Part shown: positions 44,391-52,900 of the stretch, piece by piece | Layout of the letters: the number at the start of each line of letters is the position of its first letter | Numbering within the stretch: the stretch's first letter is position 1 | NCBI RefSeq assembly: GCF_030812415.1 | Contig: NZ_JAUSST010000001.1 | Location: 744,001-808,000, forward strand | Source: Paenibacillus harenae | Lineage (GTDB): Bacteria > Bacillota > Bacilli > Paenibacillales > Paenibacillaceae | DNA: 64,000 nucleotides | Direction: 5' to 3' | Made by a program: the position numbers and the translations under genes | The notes under the pieces: generated by a model | Databases searched by the model: none | What the model saw: the letters and a program-made list of their open reading frames with translations, nothing else | Told to the model about the DNA's origin: nothing

Positions 44391-44441
44391 CAAAATACTT
44401 TAGTTGTAAAGTAATTTATTTTAGCTTTAAAGTATTTTTGG
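44391..44441. promoter_or_regulatory. nested TACTTTA/TAAAGTA palindromes, probable repressor operator
   Basis: TACTTTA-GTTG-TAAAGTA (44396-44413) is perfect; a further TAAAGTATTTTTGG arm (44428-44441) is complementary to CCAAAATACTTTA (44390-44402), making two alternative dyads upstream of the MFS exporter start at 44322. Confidence 0.6.
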
Positions 44442-44466
44442 GAAGATTCTTTTAATGGACGAAAAA

Positions 44467-44502
44467 GACCTAATCTTACTCTATTAGAGTGAGATTAGGT
44501 CT
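44467..44502. terminator. terminator after YisP-like gene
   Basis: AGACCTAATCTtACTCT pairs with AGAGTgAGATTAGGTCT around ATT, 35 bases after the minus-strand stop at 44538. Confidence 0.85.
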
Positions 44503-44537
44503 AATCGCTTTTATGTCTACGAATGCGCCTTGCATGG

Positions 44538-45329
44538 TTACGTAATATTGTTCACTAGTTTCATAACGGTGTCTCTCGTCAGCTTATTGCCTCCCGCAGC
44601 AATAAGATTAACGGTCGCATGGGCTAAAGTGAGCGGTATTTTGCAGAATTCAAGTGCCGGTCCACCCTTCAAATCAACGATATATGCATCGGCAAGCTTC
44701 AAGTTGCGGCGTGTATATTTGATCATTTCCTCGGAGCCCCAGCCGTTCGGGAAGAAGTCTACCCCTCGTTCCAAGTCTTCCTTGCGATTGCGCAAAATAT
44801 TAACGGCCTGCAGTCCTCTGCCGAACGCAACCGCTTTCGCAAAATCGCTTTTCGTTCCGTCGAACCAGAGCCAAATTTCGGAGAGCATCTCGCCAACCAT
44901 GCCGGCTACGCTGTACGTATAACGATCCAGATCGTCTTCCGTATCGATGTTCCAGCTCGTATGTACCCAATCGGCCATTTGCTTGGACATCTTCGAAATA
45001 TAACGATACACGACCGGCGCAACCGTAGGCGGGCACAACAAAGCCCAGTCATGAAGCTGCATCGTTACTTCCGGCAGCACCTCGCTATGCGGAGCAAGCA
45101 CTTGTTGCGTCTTGCCAATAACATCCTCGGACTGGAACGCCTCATGGATCGCAAGCAGCAATTCAACTTTCAGATCATCGGGTAGCGTCTCGTGATCCTC
45201 AATTTCATCGATCGCCCTCATACATAAATAAGCAGAGCTTACAGCTTCCTTCAAGCCTGCTTTCAAACGGTTAATGGGAATAAAAAAAGTACGGCTCGTC
45301 TTTTTCAACATCTTCATTGCGGCGTTCAG
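44538..45329 (-). CDS. yisP: YisP-like squalene/phytoene synthase-family protein
   Basis: About 263 residues of the trans-isoprenyl head-to-head synthase fold. The first Asp motif is present (CMRAIDEIEDHE, DxxxD). The second reads NILRNRKEDLERGVDF, with Asn where synthases usually have NILRDxxED. B. subtilis YisP (about 267 residues) belongs here and was shown to hydrolyse farnesyl diphosphate to farnesol rather than make squalene, a product linked to membrane microdomains and biofilm. The start is unclear: the GTG at 45347 has no ribosome-binding site; a CTG at 45329 is 8 bases after AAGGAG and is listed; ATG 45317 is the next choice. Stands alone, with no carotenoid or hopanoid genes near. 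Confidence 0.82.
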   Translation of the reverse strand: MNAAMKMLKKTSRTFFIPINRLKAGLKEAVSSAYLCMRAIDEIEDHETLPDDLKVELLLAIHEAFQSEDVIGKTQQVLAPHSEVLPEVTMQLHDWALLCPPTVAPVVYRYISKMSKQMADWVHTSWNIDTEDDLDRYTYSVAGMVGEMLSEIWLWFDGTKSDFAKAVAFGRGLQAVNILRNRKEDLERGVDFFPNGWGSEEMIKYTRRNLKLADAYIVDLKGGPALEFCKIPLTLAHATVNLIAAGGNKLTRDTVMKLVNNIT

Positions 45330-45568
45330 GGTTACTACTCCTTCCACAAAGCAGCTTTGCTTTTTGCTTGATTAATCACTTTCATTTATGATAACATATT
45401 TCATTCTAGTTTCAACGTCATTCTGAAATAATATACAGCATCGCTTAGCAAAGATAAATGAATTGGCATCGTTTGACTCCGAAATACGGGATAGCCGCAG
45501 CTCGAACTGGCAACCATAATGCCGATCCCGTACAACATTATACTTTGCCGAGGAGCTGATCGAATTTC

Positions 45569-46360
45569 ATGAAGAAATACGTTGCGCTAGCTGCTTTATT
45601 GCTCGTTACAGCTTGTTCCTCCACGCCAGATACGGTTCAGAAGCAATCGACAGGCGAGCAAATGAGGATTAACAACTATTCGAATACGGATGCCGTTCCG
45701 CGTACGGATACGAATATGAAGATCAATTCGCAAAAAGGAACCTTTTCTTCATCCCTAACTTATCCGTACGGACAGCCCGACAATACGATGAGAACGAGAC
45801 AAGCACCGATCAACCTGCCAGACTGGCTGATGGGTAGGATACAGATTGGCTATCCGGAAGGAAATACGAATGACGGTAACTATGGAAATGGAATTGGAAA
45901 TGGAAATAACGTGCAAAACCCAACTTATACGCCAGCTCCAACTGTCACGGACGCTCCGAATACGAAGCCAAATACTGGAACGAACCAAGGCACGGGCGAC
46001 TTCGAGCAGGAAGTGCTGAAGCTCGTTAATGCGCAACGTCAGAGCGCAGGTCTAGGTGCGCTGAGCATGGATGCGAAGCTTGCCAATATGGCCATGGTTA
46101 AAGCGAAGGACATGTACGACAACAACTACTTTGATCATAACTCGCCGACGTATGGGTCGCCATTCGATATGATGCGCCAATTCGGCATCACTTATCAATA
46201 TGCCGGCGAAAATATTGCCAAAGGCCAGCCGACCCCGCAGCAAGTAATGACCGACTGGATGAACAGCCCTGGGCATCGGGCGAATATTCTCAAGTCGAGC
46301 TTCACGAAGATCGGCGTCGCTTACTACAAGGGCGAATGGGTACAGGAGTTTATCGGCTAG
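45569..46360 (+). CDS. CAP-domain (SCP/YkwD-like) lipoprotein
   Basis: 263 residues. Short type II signal peptide (MKKYVALAALLLVTACSS), a low-complexity Asn/Gly/Thr/Pro linker (about 25-140) and a C-terminal CAP domain: FEQEVLKLVNAQRQSAGLGA, MYDNNYFDHNSPTYGSPFDM, YAGENIAKGQ, NSPGHRANILKSSFTKIGVA, with the usual His/Glu cavity residues. Secreted CAP proteins of Bacillales (YkwD, SafA-like) are envelope- or spore-associated; function is not established. Ribosome-binding site GAGGAG is 13 bases from ATG. Strong terminator after. Confidence 0.92.
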   Translation: MKKYVALAALLLVTACSSTPDTVQKQSTGEQMRINNYSNTDAVPRTDTNMKINSQKGTFSSSLTYPYGQPDNTMRTRQAPINLPDWLMGRIQIGYPEGNTNDGNYGNGIGNGNNVQNPTYTPAPTVTDAPNTKPNTGTNQGTGDFEQEVLKLVNAQRQSAGLGALSMDAKLANMAMVKAKDMYDNNYFDHNSPTYGSPFDMMRQFGITYQYAGENIAKGQPTPQQVMTDWMNSPGHRANILKSSFTKIGVAYYKGEWVQEFIG

Positions 46361-46368
46361 GTAGAAGC

Positions 46369-46410
46369 AGAAAGCCTGTCTGACAACGGTCAGGCAGGCT
46401 TTCTTTTTTT
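46369..46410. terminator. bidirectional terminator
   Basis: AGAAAGCCTGtCTGAC pairs with GTCAGgCAGGCTTTCT, followed by T7, between the CAP gene (+) and the ABC-F gene (-). Confidence 0.92.
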
Positions 46411-46415
46411 AATCT

Positions 46416-47972
46416 TTAAAAAACTTTCGTCGTCCAGGATTCGCAATTCCATGTTTCCGTTACGACATCCCGATAAAATTCAGGCTCGTGGGAAATAAGC
46501 AGGATGCTGCCTTTATAAGCTTTAAGCGCACGCTTCAGCTCATCCTTCGCATCGACATCCAAATGGTTCGTAGGCTCGTCGAGCACGAGCAGGTTCGTCT
46601 CGCGGTTAATAAGCTTGCATAGACGAACTTTCGCTTTCTCGCCGCCGCTCAGCACCGCGATCTTGCTCTCGATATGCTTCGTCGTCAGACCGCATTTGGC
46701 AAGCGCCGCACGCACTTCGAATTGGGTAAAGGAAGGGAACTCCTTCCATACCTCTTCGATACACGTGTTGTAATTCGCTTCCTTCATCTCTTGCTCGAAG
46801 TAGCCGATGTATTGGTGCTCGCCGCGCTCGACCGTTCCTTCCAGTGCGGGAATTTCGCCAAGGATGCTGCGCATGAGCGTCGTTTTGCCGATGCCGTTCG
46901 CCCCGACAAGCGCAATCTTCTGTCCGCGTTCCATACGCAAATCAAGCGGTCTGGAGAGCGGGCTGTCATAACCGATTACAAGATCTTTCGACTCGAAGAT
47001 AAGCTTGCCGGATGCCCTCGCGTCCTTGAAGTTGAATTGCGGCTTCGGCTTCTCGGCCGCAAGCTCGATCACTTCCATCTTGTCCAGCTTCTTCTGTCTG
47101 GACATCGCCATGTTGCGGGTCGCTACGCTCGCTTTGTTCCGCGCAACGAAATCCTTCAAGTCCGCGATCTCCTGCTGCTGACGTTTGTAGGCCGATTCAA
47201 GCTGCTGCTTTTTCATTTCGTGCACCTGCTGGAAGTGGCTATAGTCGCCTACGTAACGGTTCAGCTCTTGATTTTCCATATGGTAGATCAAGTTAATGAC
47301 GCTGTCCAGGAACGGAATATCATGCGAGATCAGAATGAATGCATTTTCGTATTCTTGCAAATACCGTTTCAGCCACTCGATATGCTGTTCGTCCAAGTAG
47401 TTGGTCGGCTCGTCGAGCAGAAGCACGTCCGGCTTCTCGAGCAAGAGCTTGGCGAGAAGCACCTTCGTACGCTGGCCGCCGCTCAGGTCATTGACGTCCT
47501 TATCCAAGCCGATGTCCGTTAGTCCGAGACCGCGAGCCGTCTCATCGATCTTCGCATCGATCATATAGAAATCCTGATTCGTCAGCGTATCTTGAATCGT
47601 GCCGACATCCTCAAGCAATTGCTCGAGCTCCTCCGGCGTTACGTCGCCCATCCGTGCGTAGCTGTCGTTCATCTCTTGCTCCAGATCGAACAAGTATTGG
47701 AACGCTCCCTTCAGCACGTCGCGCATCGTCATGCCTTTACTTAATACCGCATGCTGGTCAAGGTAACCGACGCGCATCCTTCTGGACCACTCGACCTTGC
47801 CGTCATCCGGCTGAAGCTTGCCTGTAATAATGTTCATGAAGGTGGACTTGCCTTCGCCGTTGGCGCCGATCAGCCCGATATGCTCGCCCTTAAGCAAGCG
47901 GAACGACACGTTGTTGAAGATCGCACGATCCCCGAAGCCGTGGCTTAATCTCTCTACGTTCAATATGCTCAT
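46416..47972 (-). CDS. yfmM: ABC-F subfamily ATPase, YfmM-like
   Basis: 518 residues with two ABC ATPase domains and no membrane segment. First domain: GLIGANGEGKSTFMN, LSGGQRTKVLLAKLLLE; second: ALVGANGIGKTTLMR, LSGGEKAKVRLCKL; each with LLLDEPTNYLD/LVLDEPTNHLD. The inter-domain linker (about residues 240-310) is helical and basic. ABC-F proteins act on ribosomes (translation factors or antibiotic protection). Length and sequence agree with Bacillus YfmM as I remember it; no antibiotic-resistance linker feature is evident. Confidence 0.9.
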   Translation of the reverse strand: MSILNVERLSHGFGDRAIFNNVSFRLLKGEHIGLIGANGEGKSTFMNIITGKLQPDDGKVEWSRRMRVGYLDQHAVLSKGMTMRDVLKGAFQYLFDLEQEMNDSYARMGDVTPEELEQLLEDVGTIQDTLTNQDFYMIDAKIDETARGLGLTDIGLDKDVNDLSGGQRTKVLLAKLLLEKPDVLLLDEPTNYLDEQHIEWLKRYLQEYENAFILISHDIPFLDSVINLIYHMENQELNRYVGDYSHFQQVHEMKKQQLESAYKRQQQEIADLKDFVARNKASVATRNMAMSRQKKLDKMEVIELAAEKPKPQFNFKDARASGKLIFESKDLVIGYDSPLSRPLDLRMERGQKIALVGANGIGKTTLMRSILGEIPALEGTVERGEHQYIGYFEQEMKEANYNTCIEEVWKEFPSFTQFEVRAALAKCGLTTKHIESKIAVLSGGEKAKVRLCKLINRETNLLVLDEPTNHLDVDAKDELKRALKAYKGSILLISHEPEFYRDVVTETWNCESWTTKVF

Positions 47973-48093
47973 CGATTAACACCTTTTCTTCTATAATAAT
48001 AGTCTCGTTATATTATAAGCGGAGGAGGGGGACAACTCAATGGTAGAACAAACAAATTGACACAATCTGAATTAGCCTCGCACGAAAATAAGT

Positions 48094-48747
48094 TCAAATC
48101 CGATTAATCTCCGCGCTATCGATAATCTCTTTCGAATAGCCGTGCTTGGCGACTTTAATCATCGCCCGCGCAAGACTATCCGAGGTCGTGACCGTTTTCA
48201 TTCGCTCCATTAATGGATAGAAAGGTTTCAATACGACATAGAAAAAATGATACAGCTTCGTTTTGGACTTTACGCCATGCTTCGGCAAGATCGCGCCGGG
48301 GCGGAACATGTACGCACCCTTGAACGGCAGCTTCAGCAGATCGTTCTCCGTCTTGCCCTTCACTCTGGCCCACATGCTGCTTCCGTGCTCGGTACTGTCC
48401 GTTCCCATGCCCGTTATGTACAGGAACGTCAGTTGCGGATTCAGCTTGGCGAGTGTTCCAGCGACATGCATCGTAATACCGTAAGTGATCGACCGGTATT
48501 TCTCCTCGGACATGCCCGCGGACGATACGCCAAGGCAGAAGATGCAGGCGTCATAGTCCGTCAACCGATGCTCGATAGCCGCAAGATCCAGTAAATTCGC
48601 ATGTGTGATTTCCTTTAGCTTCGCATGCTGCCTGCCAATTGGGCTTCGACCAACCGATAGCACGCTTTGCACTTCGGGATCAAGCAAACATTCGCGCAGC
48701 ACCGCCTGGCCGACCATGCCTGTCGCGCCGAATAGCAACACGTTCAT
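48094..48747 (-). CDS. NAD(P)-binding atypical short-chain dehydrogenase (HTATIP2/YbjT-like)
   Basis: 217 residues. Rossmann start MNVLLFGATGMVGQAVLREC, then VQSVLSVGRSPIGR, DACIFCLGVSSAGM and FLYITGMGTDSTEHGSSMWA, followed by KGKTENDLLKLPFKGAYMFR, a set typical of the oxidoreductase group near HTATIP2. Substrate unknown. ATG at 48747 follows GGGAGG by 11 bases. Single gene. Confidence 0.87.
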   Translation of the reverse strand: MNVLLFGATGMVGQAVLRECLLDPEVQSVLSVGRSPIGRQHAKLKEITHANLLDLAAIEHRLTDYDACIFCLGVSSAGMSEEKYRSITYGITMHVAGTLAKLNPQLTFLYITGMGTDSTEHGSSMWARVKGKTENDLLKLPFKGAYMFRPGAILPKHGVKSKTKLYHFFYVVLKPFYPLMERMKTVTTSDSLARAMIKVAKHGYSKEIIDSAEINRI

Positions 48748-48833
48748 TTTATATCGTACCTCCCTATTCAACTCATTAAAGTATTGCGAATCCCTCTAAA
48801 TAAGTCAATTCAAGTCTGCGCCCAATAATAAAA

Positions 48834-48856
48834 ACCCCACCGGCAATCGGCGGGGT
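48834..48856. terminator. GC-rich terminator
   Basis: ACCCCaCCG-GCAAT-CGGcGGGGT; the minus strand continues TTTTTATTATT. It could be the final terminator behind leuA or isolate the 48094 gene. The remainder of 48748-49058 shows no gene. Confidence 0.8.
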
Positions 48857-49058
48857 CTTCAGATCCTATTTAGCAAATCTCCCATCCTGCTTGGCCGGAT
48901 TTCGTATTTGATTAGCCCTTGACCTTGACCGACCCAGCGGTTTGGTCCATCGTCTGTCTAGTATTCATAAATCTTACTTCATTGCTTCAATACAGCACAA
49001 GAACGCGCAGCGGCCAAATCTACATTACCAAAAAAAATCGGACATCAATCCAAAAAAA

Positions 49059-49086
49059 GGACACTGTACATGATTGCCCGGTGTCC
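49059..49086 (-). terminator. terminator after leuA
   Basis: GGACACTG and CGGTGTCC pair; on the minus strand the stem is followed by TTTTTTT, 19 bases after the leuA stop. Confidence 0.85.
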
Positions 49087-49105
49087 CTCAAGCCGATTAT
49101 ACGCC

Positions 49106-50647
49106 CTAGTTGCGGCCGTCATTGCCGCTATCCAGCAATACGGCGTTGATGCCGTTCAAGAAAGCTAATGCGCTCGCTTTGATAATATCCGTATCCATCG
49201 CACGTCCAGAGTAAGTCTTGCCCGCGAAATCAATGCGGATGTTGACTCTTCCGACAGCCTCCATTCCTCTGGAGAGACTGTTGATCTTGTAATCTTTGAG
49301 CTGCACGTCGAGGCCAACCAACGATTTAATGACGCTATAGAGAGCGTCGATCGGACCGTCTCCTCCCGAACTGCCTTGAACCGACTCTGTTCCTTTTCTC
49401 AACTTGACGGTTGCTGCCGGATTTACGTCGCCGCTGACGACCTGGAACGACTCCAGCTCGAACAGCTGCTTGCTGCTCGCATCGATCGTGCGATGATTCG
49501 TCACCAGGTAGAACACGTCATGGTCGTATACTTCTTTCTTCGCATCCGCGAGCGTAAGGAACTTGGCGAACAGCTGCTCGAAGTCCTCGGTATCGCTCGT
49601 ATCGAAGCCCATCTTCTCGACCGCGTTTTTGAACGCATGCCTTCCCGATCTTGCCGTCAGGATGAGCTCCATGCTATCGACTCCGATATCCTCCGGCGAC
49701 ATGATTTCGTATACCTGCTTATCCTTCAACAAGCCATCCTGATGAATGCCGGAGGAGTGGGCGAAGGCGTTGTCCCCCGTAATCGCCTTGTTCACCTGAA
49801 CATCGAGACCGGTCAACAGCGTGACGAGCCTTGACGATTTGAGCAGCTCTTTCGTATTGATGTCCGTATAACAGCCGAAATGGTTTTCCCTCACTTTAAG
49901 TCCCATCACAACCTCTTCCAAGGAAGCGTTGCCTGCTCGCTCTCCGAGACCATTGATCGTAACCTCGACTTTCTGAGCTCCGTTCTTGATCGCGCTAAGC
50001 GTATTGGCCGTTGCTAGGCCAAGATCATTATGACAATGAACGCTTAGTATGACTTGATCGTTAAGATTTTTGAGCCGATCGTTGATACGGCGGATCAGTT
50101 CGCCGAACTCCTCGGGCACGGCGTAGCCTACCGTGTCCGGCACGTTAATCATCGTTGCGCCCGCTTTAACGACGGCTTCGATTGTTTTCCACAAATATTC
50201 GAAATCCGAACGCGACGCATCCTCCGTCGAATATTGCACTTGCGGGAGCAGCGTCTTCGCGTATTTGACGGCATCGACGCCCATTTGCAGTACCGCATCC
50301 TTAGAGCGGCTGAACTTCTTCTCGACATGTATGTTGGATGTGCCGAGGACGATATGGATCAGCGGATTTTGCGCCAGCTTCACGCTCTCGTAGACGGCAT
50401 CGATGTCGCTTTTAACCGCTCTGGCAAGGGCCGTAATCGATACGCTGTCTCCTACGCTGCGCGCAATTTGCTGTACCGCTTTGAAGTCGCCGAGCGACGA
50501 CGCAGGGAAGCCCGCTTCTATGATGTCGACGTTCAGCCTCTTAAGCTGCTGGGCAATCTCGATCTTCTGCTGTATGTTAAGCTTTGCTCCCGGCACTTGT
50601 TCTCCGTCGCGCAATGTGGTGTCGAATACGATAATTTTACGGTTCAT
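49106..50647 (-). CDS. leuA: 2-isopropylmalate synthase
   Basis: 513 residues. Catalyses the first step of leucine synthesis, acetyl-CoA + 2-oxoisovalerate. HMGL-like TIM barrel with IVFDTTLRDGEQVPGAKLN (metal Asp/Arg), SVHCHNDLGLATANTLSA (metal His pair), NGLGERAGNASLEEV, a linker, and the C-terminal LeuA regulatory domain (GGDGPIDALYSVIKSLVGLD; VNIRIDFAGKTYSGRAMDTD) that binds leucine. Length is standard. Controlled by the Leu T-box upstream (50733-50976). It is separated from other leu/ilv genes here; only ilvE is in the window, 20 kb away. Confidence 0.96.
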   Translation of the reverse strand: MNRKIIVFDTTLRDGEQVPGAKLNIQQKIEIAQQLKRLNVDIIEAGFPASSLGDFKAVQQIARSVGDSVSITALARAVKSDIDAVYESVKLAQNPLIHIVLGTSNIHVEKKFSRSKDAVLQMGVDAVKYAKTLLPQVQYSTEDASRSDFEYLWKTIEAVVKAGATMINVPDTVGYAVPEEFGELIRRINDRLKNLNDQVILSVHCHNDLGLATANTLSAIKNGAQKVEVTINGLGERAGNASLEEVVMGLKVRENHFGCYTDINTKELLKSSRLVTLLTGLDVQVNKAITGDNAFAHSSGIHQDGLLKDKQVYEIMSPEDIGVDSMELILTARSGRHAFKNAVEKMGFDTSDTEDFEQLFAKFLTLADAKKEVYDHDVFYLVTNHRTIDASSKQLFELESFQVVSGDVNPAATVKLRKGTESVQGSSGGDGPIDALYSVIKSLVGLDVQLKDYKINSLSRGMEAVGRVNIRIDFAGKTYSGRAMDTDIIKASALAFLNGINAVLLDSGNDGRN

Positions 50648-50732
50648 GGTGTTTCCTCCTTGGACTCGCGCCTATGGTCTGTTGCATGTTATATGTGAAG
50701 CGAGGCGGGTTGAACCCGGAATTCAACCACGC

Positions 50733-50976
50733 AAAAAAGCCCCGTCTCTACGTATAGAGACGAGGCGTTAGCTCGCGGTACCACTCTAATTCATTTCTTG
50801 CGAAATGATCTTCTTCGATGGCCATCACCATCTATCCCTGTAACGGTGGAACTCCGGCATACCCTACATATCAGGCAGCTGTTCATAGACGAGTTCGAAA
50901 TGAACGACGTTACCGCTTCGCACCAGCCAGCGGCTCTCTGAAAGGTCATTGCACTTCTACTATTTCTAATCGTGAC
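50733..50976 (-). promoter_or_regulatory. leucine T-box riboswitch leader of leuA
   Basis: On the minus strand: a stem I region with AGAGAGCCG...GGCTGGTGCGAAGCGG, a GAACTCGTC segment giving specifier CUC (Leu, at 50893-50891), the T-box AGAGTGGTACCGCG (50789-50776) with the UGGU-type bulge that pairs uncharged tRNA, and the competing terminator GCCTCGTCTCTA/TAGAGACGGGGC plus T6 (50766-50733). Uncharged tRNA-Leu(GAG) should stabilise the antiterminator and allow leuA transcription. Confidence 0.93.
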
Positions 50977-51092
50977 ATTTGCGGATGAAATTATTTGAAT
51001 TATATGCCACTCGGCCTTCGTTTGTCAATCAACTTGAAACATGCCAACCGCGGCAGTAGACGCCGCAGGAGAACCCGCATCATAATGACTGA

Positions 51093-51359
51093 TCAACGGA
51101 CTATCGTATATCCGACCGTAATCATAGCCGCTTGTCGAAGTTGATCCGGCCAAACAAGCTTGATCTTCGTCGAGCTTGAGACGATCAAGGTGGCGATCAT
51201 AGGTCCCAGCAGCCAAGGAATCGGAATATGAAATATTTGGAATAAAACACCTCCAACTAGAGACGCGCCAAGCACGATCAGAAACCGGCCGAAATTGTAT
51301 ACAATTGCTTTATCATAAGTAAGCCCTCTCTCTGATTCACATAAGCCGCAACATTCCAT
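51093..51359 (-). pseudogene. remnant of AbrB-family membrane protein gene
   Basis: The readable part, FGRFLIVLGASLVGGVLFQI, FHIPIPWLLGPMIATLIVSS and RQAAMITVGYTIVR, is the first repeat of an AbrB (GtrA-like duplicated, 'ammonia monooxygenase'-type) membrane protein of about 350 residues. It stops where the second helix of the repeat should continue (GYTIG...). The start has also lost its frame: an ATG behind GAGAGGG is out of frame. About 70 codons survive. The leuA T-box begins about 115 bases further on, so the missing part was probably deleted. Confidence 0.6.
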
Positions 51360-51490
51360 ATTACACCATATCCACAGATTCTGATCAACTTTTACTTACC
51401 AGACCGAATAACCTCGTTCCAACTAATCTTTTGTTATTTTCTTGTAACAACTGTCCAGCTGTCTCTTTATATATCTTCTTGTCCTTTAGA

Positions 51491-51690
51491 TAAGACTCCC
51501 ATCTGCTCAGGTCAGTTCCACCTCGAAATAATTTCTCTTTGGGTAAGACTCCCACCTGCTCAGATCAGTTCCACCCTCGCAATAATTTATCTGTTAGGTA
51601 AGACTCCCATCTGCTCAGGTCAATTTCACCTCGTAATAATTTATCTTATAGATATGACTCCCATCTGCCCAGTACAGTTTCCCTTAACAG
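51491..51690. repeat. four tandem copies of a 53-55 bp repeat
   Basis: Units start at 51491, 51544, 51599 and 51653, each opening TAAGACTCCCATCTGCTCAG (variants in copies 2 and 4), then GTCAGTTCCACCTCG and AATAATTT. Copies 1-3 are about 80-90% alike; copy 4 decays after 40 bases, and a further TAAACTCCCACC occurs at 51723. An inverted copy of the core lies behind the next gene (52901-52918). The whole unit is repeated, so it is not a CRISPR. Confidence 0.85.
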
Positions 51691-51763
51691 CAAATCAACC
51701 TATTAAAAGTAAATATTACAATTAAACTCCCACCAAACTCTCGTCATCCAATAAGACCAACTA

Positions 51764-51812
51764 TTGTAAATTGGGTTCGCATATGGTAAAATAAAATAAG
51801 AACAAATGTTCG
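51764..51812 (+). promoter_or_regulatory. promoter with LexA (DinR)-type SOS box over the transcription start
   Basis: TTGTAA (51764-51769), a 17-base spacer and TAAAAT (51787-51792), then AGAACAAATGTTCG (51799-51812) exactly where transcription should begin. GAAC-AAAT-GTTC keeps the dyad of the Bacillus LexA site. It lies 28 bases upstream of the ATG at 51840. Confidence 0.65.
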
Positions 51813-51839
51813 TAAATGTTATTGCGAGGGAGAGCTTTC

Positions 51840-52724
51840 ATGAGTAACGAACTGTTGCTTTTTCAGCAGAAATACGCCGATGAATCGTCTTGTATTACGC
51901 TCGTCTTTCGGCTCAAGTGGCCTTCTGGCTATCGGTGTCCAAGATGCGATCATTCCGCTGCTTATACGATAACTACTCGTCGTTTGCCGCTATATGAATG
52001 TCGCAATTGTAAGCATCAGACCTCGCTAACAGCAGGTACGGTCATGGATAAGAGCAAGACGCCTCTTCACAAATGGCTCTGCACCATGTTTCTTGTCGCG
52101 TCCAGCAAGAGCAGAACGAATGCCGTTACGCTTGCCGAACTCATTTCCGTCTCATATAAGACAGCTTGGTCCATGCTGGGCAAGATTCGTCGTGCTATTA
52201 CCGACATGGATCGAGATATCCTGCTGTCTGGCCACGTCGAAGTCAAACCAGCTATTTACATGCTGCAGTTATACCAGTCACCCGAGAAGGAGCAATGCGA
52301 GAGAGCGGTCATTGCAGCGCGTTCGGTTACGAGCTTCTCCGATTTCCCCTATTACAAGATCAAATTCGCCGCCTCCATACAAGAACCTAGAGAAATACTA
52401 TCTCGAGAAGCAGAAAATGCCTTCTTGGCGGTTCACGTCAGCGACAAAGTCACCAAGCTCGACATCAATCGCAGACCTACCATCGGCTGGAAAGATCATT
52501 CACCATTAAAGGTCATCGCGACAGCTGCTTTCGAATGGATCAATGTTACCTTTTACGGACTTCGTCCGGCTTCTGCGCAAGCTTATTTGGATGAATTCTG
52601 TTTCCGCCAAAACACGAAGCATTTAACTCCAAACGACGCAATGGAAACACTACTCCGAATTTCGCTAGGGCATTCCCAACAGACTCCAAAGAATAAGCGA
52701 ATTCATCTTAAACCTGCCGTATAG
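51840..52724 (+). CDS. IS1595/ISXO2-derived zinc-ribbon protein, probably domesticated
   Basis: 294 residues. The N-terminal IS1595-type zinc ribbon is intact: YRCPRCDHSAAYTITTRRLP and YECRNCKHQTSLTAGTVMDK, then the helical LHKWLCTMFLVAS and ISVSYKTAWSMLGKIRRAI that normally lead to the catalytic domain. Where active relatives have VEVDETY, this has VEVKPAIYML, so the first catalytic Asp is gone, and no later DDE/N-K block is seen. The C-terminal WINVTFYGLRPASAQAYLDE still resembles the end of ISXO2 transposases. ATG at 51840 follows GAGGGAG by 7 bases. No terminal repeats of an IS are seen, but tandem repeats precede it. DNA binding without transposition is inferred. Confidence 0.75.
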   Translation: MSNELLLFQQKYADESSCITLVFRLKWPSGYRCPRCDHSAAYTITTRRLPLYECRNCKHQTSLTAGTVMDKSKTPLHKWLCTMFLVASSKSRTNAVTLAELISVSYKTAWSMLGKIRRAITDMDRDILLSGHVEVKPAIYMLQLYQSPEKEQCERAVIAARSVTSFSDFPYYKIKFAASIQEPREILSREAENAFLAVHVSDKVTKLDINRRPTIGWKDHSPLKVIATAAFEWINVTFYGLRPASAQAYLDEFCFRQNTKHLTPNDAMETLLRISLGHSQQTPKNKRIHLKPAV

Positions 52725-52900
52725 ACAATTGCTAACTATAATTACAGATATCACGATCAGCGGTCGGTTATTTCTGCTTCAAGTAAAGTAGCATTATCAT
52801 TTTGGCATCGTTTTTTCAGATGCAGTTTTTCAAAAAACTTCCACTGTCAATAGGAGCTAATTGCTTAATGAAACCTGCATAACTGCTATGTTTATCCTTT

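Noticed and set aside
51491..51690. Possible CRISPR array
   Set aside because: The repeated part takes up nearly the whole 53-55 bp unit; there are no spacers of constant length and no cas genes.
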